From positions 1 to 22,005 of the forward strand of contig LOES01000219.1 in the NCBI GenBank assembly GCA_001515955.1: a stretch of DNA of 22,005 nucleotides, read 5' to 3'. This document shows, in pieces, positions 18,416-22,005 of the stretch (positions are counted from its first letter, which is position 1; each line of letters opens with the position of its first letter). The translations under genes were made by a program, and so were the position numbers. The notes under the pieces are model-generated. The model searched no databases. It saw only the letters and a list, made by a program, of their open reading frames with translations, and was not told where the DNA came from. Source of the DNA: Clostridia bacterium BRH_c25 (GTDB lineage Bacteria > Bacillota_A > Clostridia > Lutisporales > Lutisporaceae).

Positions 18416-18443
18416 ATTATAACATAGTAATTAGTATTGTAAA
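18416..18443 (-). promoter_or_regulatory. Promoter of the aldehyde oxidoreductase operon
   Basis: On the transcript strand TTTACA (18438-18443) is followed after 16 nt by a perfect TATAAT (18416-18421), with TG one base before the -10 box. It lies 12 nt after the kinase stop codon. Transcription should begin near 18409, giving a leader of about 370 nt. Confidence 0.75.
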
Positions 18444-18454
18444 CACTATATGGA

Positions 18455-19342
18455 TTATTTTGAAAATAAACCCATGACTGTTATTGCATATGACACCATA
18501 GACAATACCACAACCAGAACTACTTCAAGCTTGTATACGAGCCGCTTTCTTGCTCCGTCTACTACAAGCATATTCTTTACAGACTGAAGCTCCTGCTTAA
18601 CATCCTCTGCTCTCTGATACCTGCCCTCCGGCTTGTTCTCCAGACATCTTGATACAATATCATTGATCCTTAACATCACCCTGTCTTTACTTGGCACAAA
18701 ACCTCCAGCCTTCAGCCCTGGTGGTCTTCCATGCAACAATTGGTACATTGTTGCCCCTAAATTGTATATGTCTGTCCTTTGGTCAGTCATCCCGCCCTTT
18801 ATCAGTTGTTCCGGAGCTGCATAACCCCTTGTGCCTGCAAGGAAGGTGTCTTTTGATTGAAATCTCCTGAACTCCTTTGATATACCAAAATCAATCAACA
18901 CCAGCCTGCTGCCCTGAGTAAGCATTATATTGGAAGGCTTCATGTCTCTGTAAATTATGGGGTTCGGTCTGACCCCATGTAAATATTTGAGTATATCACA
19001 CAATTCCAGAGACCAGTCGACAACTATGTCAACTGCAAAGCTGCCCCGCCGTTTTAACAGGCTGTCCAAGTCAGTACCCTCTATATTGCTTTCTACTATA
19101 TATAACCCCTGCTCATCGCGGAATATATCCACAACCCTTGGCAGGCTGATATGGTAAAGCCTTTTCAGTATACCAATTTCAGACATGGTTTTGTCGCTTG
19201 CCATGTCCGACGGTATGTGCTTCACAGCCCATTTATTCCCCAGCTCAATATTGGTGCATAGATAGACAGATCCTGTCCCACCTTTACCCAATAACTTTTC
19301 TATCCTGTACTTTCCATTCAACAAGTCGCCGATTTCCATCAT
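18455..19342 (-). CDS. Membrane-anchored Hanks-type serine/threonine protein kinase
   Basis: The 295 residues hold a complete kinase domain: glycine loop LGKGGTGSVYL (18-28), ATP-binding K41 in AVKH, catalytic loop IIYRDMKPSNIML with D133, K135 and N138, DFG at 151-153, and AAPEQ (175-179). The usual HRD is YRD here. One transmembrane helix at about 270-291 ends the protein; there are no extracellular PASTA repeats, so it does not resemble PrkC and has no visible external sensor. The start ATG-ATG lies after GGGGGA. It follows a small membrane protein gene by 39 nt and an FHA protein gene further upstream, which suggests one phospho-signalling operon with the pilus genes. All catalytic residues are intact. 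Confidence 0.93.
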   Translation of the reverse strand: MMEIGDLLNGKYRIEKLLGKGGTGSVYLCTNIELGNKWAVKHIPSDMASDKTMSEIGILKRLYHISLPRVVDIFRDEQGLYIVESNIEGTDLDSLLKRRGSFAVDIVVDWSLELCDILKYLHGVRPNPIIYRDMKPSNIMLTQGSRLVLIDFGISKEFRRFQSKDTFLAGTRGYAAPEQLIKGGMTDQRTDIYNLGATMYQLLHGRPPGLKAGGFVPSKDRVMLRINDIVSRCLENKPEGRYQRAEDVKQELQSVKNMLVVDGARKRLVYKLEVVLVVVLSMVSYAITVMGLFSK

Positions 19343-19381
19343 TCAATCCCCCAAGTCATACATTTTACATATGCGTTAATA

Positions 19382-19597
19382 CTATCCAAGGTGTAAGGTA
19401 TCATCATAAGGCTCCGCTACTGTAGTCGCTCCTTCAGCATTTGAATCTCTGGCAAGCCTGAAGGTTATTACATCATCACCGTCCCAAGACTCCTTGTGCC
19501 TTGTGCTTGTATTCTTCCTCATTATGTGCAATGTAAGAGCAAGGTTCAGCAGAAGTGTTGCAATTCCGACAGATATGTATATCAAGTGAAGCTTCAA
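19382..19597 (-). CDS. Small single-pass membrane protein of unknown function
   Basis: I do not recognise this 71-residue protein. It has a transmembrane helix at about residues 5-25 (LIYISVGIATLLLNLALTL), then a basic stretch (MRKNTSTRHK), then an acidic polar tail with several threonines (EGATTVAEPYDDT). The start is TTG at 19595-19597, 5 nt after GGGGGTG. It lies between the FHA protein and kinase genes, all in one direction. The basic flank predicts a cytoplasmic tail, where it could be phosphorylated by the neighbouring kinase; that is inference. It could be spurious, but the ribosome binding site, helix and spacing favour a real gene. Confidence 0.6.
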   Translation of the reverse strand: MKLHLIYISVGIATLLLNLALTLHIMRKNTSTRHKESWDGDDVITFRLARDSNAEGATTVAEPYDDTLHLG

Positions 19598-19633
19598 TAC
19601 GTCACCCCCATAATATTAGTTCACTGCTATATG

Positions 19634-19738
19634 TTTTGCAATAAACATCTTACATCGAAATTCAAATATTGCAAAAGCATATACCTTGATTTCATAGGTT
19701 GCCTGCTTCTTCCTTGAAACATCTTTAATGCAACCTAT
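19634..19738 (-). repeat. Two adjacent inverted repeats in the FHA-small protein gap
   Basis: The first pair, ATAGGTTGC (19694-19702) with GCAACCTAT (19730-19738), has 9 bp and a 27-nt loop and starts 6 nt after the FHA stop. The second, TTTTGCAATA (19634-19643) with TATTGCAAAA (19667-19676), has 10 bp and a 23-nt loop. Neither is followed by a U-run on the transcript strand, so terminator function is unlikely. A weak promoter-like TTGCAA, 16 nt, TAAGAT overlaps the second. Confidence 0.5.
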
Positions 19739-19743
19739 ATAGT

Positions 19744-21087
19744 CTACTGCTGTCTAAAAATATATTCATGACTGGAGAACCTTATCCTGTCATTGTTCTT
19801 AATCTCACATTCCTTATTGCTTGTAATTCTTACATCGTTTATATAAGTTCCGTTTTTAGAGTTCAGGTCCCTAAGGTAATATCCTCCCTCATCGCCTGTT
19901 ATTTCTGCATGGAGCTTTCCTACCGTACTGCCTTGTATTAAATGATCCACCATACTGCCCAATCTTCCTATTATATATTTTTCTTTATTGATTATAATCC
20001 TTTCCCCATTGTGAGTTCCCACGCTCTCAAGGTATGGATGCTTGTCCAGGGGGACTTCTGATATCATAACGGTATCACAGGCCTTAAGTATTTCAGAGGT
20101 TAAAGCCGCTTCTTGGCGCTTTCCTCTATGAGGGCTGTGCGGCCGCTTATAAACCACATTTTGAAAGCTTCTGCTTCCATCCCCTTCCACCCTTGCATCC
20201 CTATCCTCCTCAGAAGTCTTTTTATTGGGCTTTCCTGCTATTCTTTTCATTATCAGTACATCCAGGGCTATTGCGATAAGCATCACCCCAGTTATTGATG
20301 CCGGATCCCCTTTCATCCGGGACATCACAAAAAGGCAGGCAATTGCAGCAGCCAGTATGATAAGCAGCTGCAGGAGCATGATTTTCAAGATATTCTTTCT
20401 TTCTGCAAGCCTTCCACCGGCATTATCCTTGAAGCTTCTGCCTTCATCCCATAGCGTTTCTGCATATTCACCGGCAGCTTTAGTTGGCTGCTTATATGAG
20501 CTTCCAGTGTTTCTCAAATCAATGATCAATCTTTTAAAATCAACAAGGCTGAATGTATCTGATTTTAAATAATTCAATATCCTCTGCAGGTAGTTATCTA
20601 TTGCATTGTCATCAACATTGGCCGAGTTTACCACCAGATTCTTCAGGAAGCTTCTATAGACCTCCATTGTATCTCTATCACAGGGGGCAGGTACATAAAG
20701 CAGTGAAACCTCCACCGTTGCAGGATTAATATAAATAAAATCCGGATGGATTATAAAGCTGGAAAGATCTAATAAGTAGTTATCATGAAGAAGTATGTTT
20801 TTTGTGATGTTCTTAAGCAAATCCAAAAGCTCCTTCTTATTCAGCCTTTTCCTTTCCAGATACTGCGACAGTGATATTTTGGAAGTAATATTATAATATA
20901 TATATTCATTTTCGTTCTCACGCCTTATATGAAATGGCACAAACGCAGAATTCGGGTTTTGACAGATTATTTCCACCTGGTGATTAAGCAGCTTAATGTC
21001 ACTGTTAAGCTGCAGTACCAGATAACTGCTGGTTGCATCACTATCATAGCCGTATTCAAAAGCCAGACCGGAATCTTCATACAACAT
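19744..21087 (-). CDS. DUF6382-FHA domain membrane protein
   Basis: The 447 residues begin with a domain resembling DUF6382 (about 1-195), found ahead of FHA domains in Firmicutes. A polar linker and two transmembrane helices (about 233-256 and 264-281) follow, then a charged linker and a C-terminal FHA domain (about 365-447) with YIIGRLGS, LHAEI and NSKNGTYIND. FHA domains bind phosphothreonine peptides, so it is a natural partner of the kinase encoded two genes on. The conserved Ser-Arg before the FHA histidine is Gly-Lys here (VGKLHAEI), which may weaken phosphate binding. The ATG lies after GGGAGG. It follows the prepilin peptidase by 29 nt, which links the set to a Tad/Flp pilus. Confidence 0.88.
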   Translation of the reverse strand: MLYEDSGLAFEYGYDSDATSSYLVLQLNSDIKLLNHQVEIICQNPNSAFVPFHIRRENENEYIYYNITSKISLSQYLERKRLNKKELLDLLKNITKNILLHDNYLLDLSSFIIHPDFIYINPATVEVSLLYVPAPCDRDTMEVYRSFLKNLVVNSANVDDNAIDNYLQRILNYLKSDTFSLVDFKRLIIDLRNTGSSYKQPTKAAGEYAETLWDEGRSFKDNAGGRLAERKNILKIMLLQLLIILAAAIACLFVMSRMKGDPASITGVMLIAIALDVLIMKRIAGKPNKKTSEEDRDARVEGDGSRSFQNVVYKRPHSPHRGKRQEAALTSEILKACDTVMISEVPLDKHPYLESVGTHNGERIIINKEKYIIGRLGSMVDHLIQGSTVGKLHAEITGDEGGYYLRDLNSKNGTYINDVRITSNKECEIKNNDRIRFSSHEYIFRQQ

Positions 21088-21116
21088 AAGCTATCCTCCC
21101 AGAGATGAATTTGAGT

Positions 21117-21563
21117 TTAGAATAATATCGCCACCAGCACACCTGCCAGTATAAAAGGTGCAAAAGGTATCTCACGCTTCTTGTTATCACGGTTTATGCA
21201 AATCAGTATCAAGCTGTACAAACCGCTTAGAACCGAAGCCGCCACCATTGCTGAAACAGTACTCTCCAAGCCCAGGTAAATTCCTGAGCATCCGAAGAGC
21301 TTCACATCACCAAGCCCAAGACCGCCCTTTGTAATGTAGTGAATCAAAAGTAATACCAGCCCGGCTGTCATTCCCCCCATAGCACTGTCCAATAATCCTC
21401 TTTGGGGATCAAGCATTGAAAAAACCAGCCCGGCTGCAGCCCCAATCAATACAAGCTTATCGGGTATCCTGCGCTCCCTGATATCAACAATTGCTGCTGT
21501 GATAAGCATTGCAGCCAATGTAAATTGTGAGAGCAGCATTATATTATATAAATTATGCTCCAT
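21117..21563 (-). CDS. Minimal A24 prepilin peptidase (CpaA/TadV type)
   Basis: This 148-residue integral membrane protein has the two catalytic aspartates of type IV prepilin peptidases: D27 in VDIRERRIPDK and D86 in GGLGLGDVKLFG. Several hydrophobic helices surround them. It lacks the N-terminal cysteine-rich and methyltransferase region of PilD, as do CpaA/TadV enzymes that process Flp-type pilins and pseudopilins. The ATG is preceded by GGAGGAGG. It follows the pseudopilin-like gene after 25 nt and precedes the FHA gene, so it is part of a Tad pilus cluster that continues beyond the right edge. Family assignment is firm; the substrate is inferred. Confidence 0.93.
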   Translation of the reverse strand: MEHNLYNIMLLSQFTLAAMLITAAIVDIRERRIPDKLVLIGAAAGLVFSMLDPQRGLLDSAMGGMTAGLVLLLIHYITKGGLGLGDVKLFGCSGIYLGLESTVSAMVAASVLSGLYSLILICINRDNKKREIPFAPFILAGVLVAILF

Positions 21564-21588
21564 TTCATCCTCCTCCGGCTAACTCATT

Positions 21589-22005
21589 TTAATCCTGGAT
21601 CTGAGGCTTGCACACCTTGCAAGGAGTATAGCCTTTTCCTTTAGCCTCTTCCAAATCTATTGGAATCCTGCTTTTTCTGAGATACCGGCAGTCCCCCTTA
21701 TGGTAGCGTATACCCGTTCTTGTTATAAATACAATGCCCCCTTCCGGTTCCAGCTCCAGGCCCTCCTCTTTAGCTGTCAATATCCCGAAGCCGCCATTGG
21801 TCCATGCCCTTTCCACCGCTGTATGGATCATCTTTACATTGAGCGCCTTCATGAAAGGAAGGTTAACCCGATAGCCATACTCCAGCTGTATCACAACATC
21901 GTCACTGCCGAAATCCTTGCCTGGGGTCAATCCAAAGCTCTTATAGAATTCACTTGCGGATCTTGCATCATACTCTGCCTCCCCCTGGGGAAATTCCACA
22001 AGCCG
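21589..22005 (-). CDS. TadE-like pseudopilin with C-terminal His-Cys motif, 5' end outside the window
   Basis: The reading frame runs off the right edge, so the start and any N-terminal signal helix are not visible; a GTG at 21997-21999 is internal. The 138 visible residues include a segment resembling the second half of TadE/TadG-type pseudopilins (VNLPFMKALNVKMIHTAVER followed by AWTNGG). A C-terminal module reads YHKGDCRYLRKSRIPIDLEE and then GYTPCKVCKP. The H-x3-C and C-x2-C spacing suggests a metal site, as in several extracellular clostridial proteins. The next gene downstream is the prepilin peptidase that would process such a protein. The TadE assignment rests on context and a modest resemblance. 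Confidence 0.65.
   Translation of the reverse strand, partial: RLVEFPQGEAEYDARSASEFYKSFGLTPGKDFGSDDVVIQLEYGYRVNLPFMKALNVKMIHTAVERAWTNGGFGILTAKEEGLELEPEGGIVFITRTGIRYHKGDCRYLRKSRIPIDLEEAKGKGYTPCKVCKPQIQD

Overview
The window looks like a chromosomal segment of a low-GC, anaerobic Firmicute of class Clostridia. The grounds are the gene order rpoB-rpoC-ybxF-rpsL-rpsG-fusA-tuf, strong AGGAGG-type ribosome binding sites, GTG and TTG starts, oxygen-sensitive Fe-S and tungsten enzymes, and FHA and kinase proteins of a clostridial type. A placement near Acetivibrio/Ruminiclostridium is only a guess. Every gene I can support is on the minus strand, so transcription runs from high to low coordinates.

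Right end (about 18455-22005): a Tad/Flp-type pilus fragment and a phospho-signalling set. In transcription order these are a TadE-like pseudopilin cut by the window edge, a minimal prepilin peptidase (CpaA/TadV type), a DUF6382-FHA membrane protein, a 71-residue single-pass membrane protein, and a membrane-anchored Ser/Thr kinase. The FHA to small-gene interval holds two unexplained inverted repeats.

Middle (12307-18443): a six-gene operon for a tungsten (or molybdenum) aldehyde oxidoreductase joined to an NADH-dehydrogenase-like module: a 4x[4Fe-4S] subunit, the AOR catalytic subunit, a MoaD/ThiS-like carrier, and NuoE-, NuoF- and NuoG(N-terminal)-like subunits. The set matches what is expected of an electron-bifurcating (or NAD-linked) aldehyde oxidoreductase. 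It starts from a near-consensus promoter (18416-18443). A leader of about 370 nt follows, with an unassigned nested hairpin, a candidate Moco/Tuco riboswitch and an intrinsic terminator just before the first gene. The operon ends at a clear terminator (12246-12283).

Left half (1-12243): rpoB, rpoC, an L7Ae/YbxF K-turn protein, rpsL, rpsG, fusA and the start of tuf. The usual rplK-A-J-L genes are not directly upstream of rpoB; the oxidoreductase operon is. rpoB has its own strong promoter, overlapped by a gapped 9-bp inverted repeat, and a structured leader. Terminator- or processing-like hairpins sit after rpoC and after ybxF, and before tuf. rpoC starts with TTG right behind an anti-Shine-Dalgarno sequence.

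I saw no tRNA, rRNA, CRISPR array, transposase or prophage gene.
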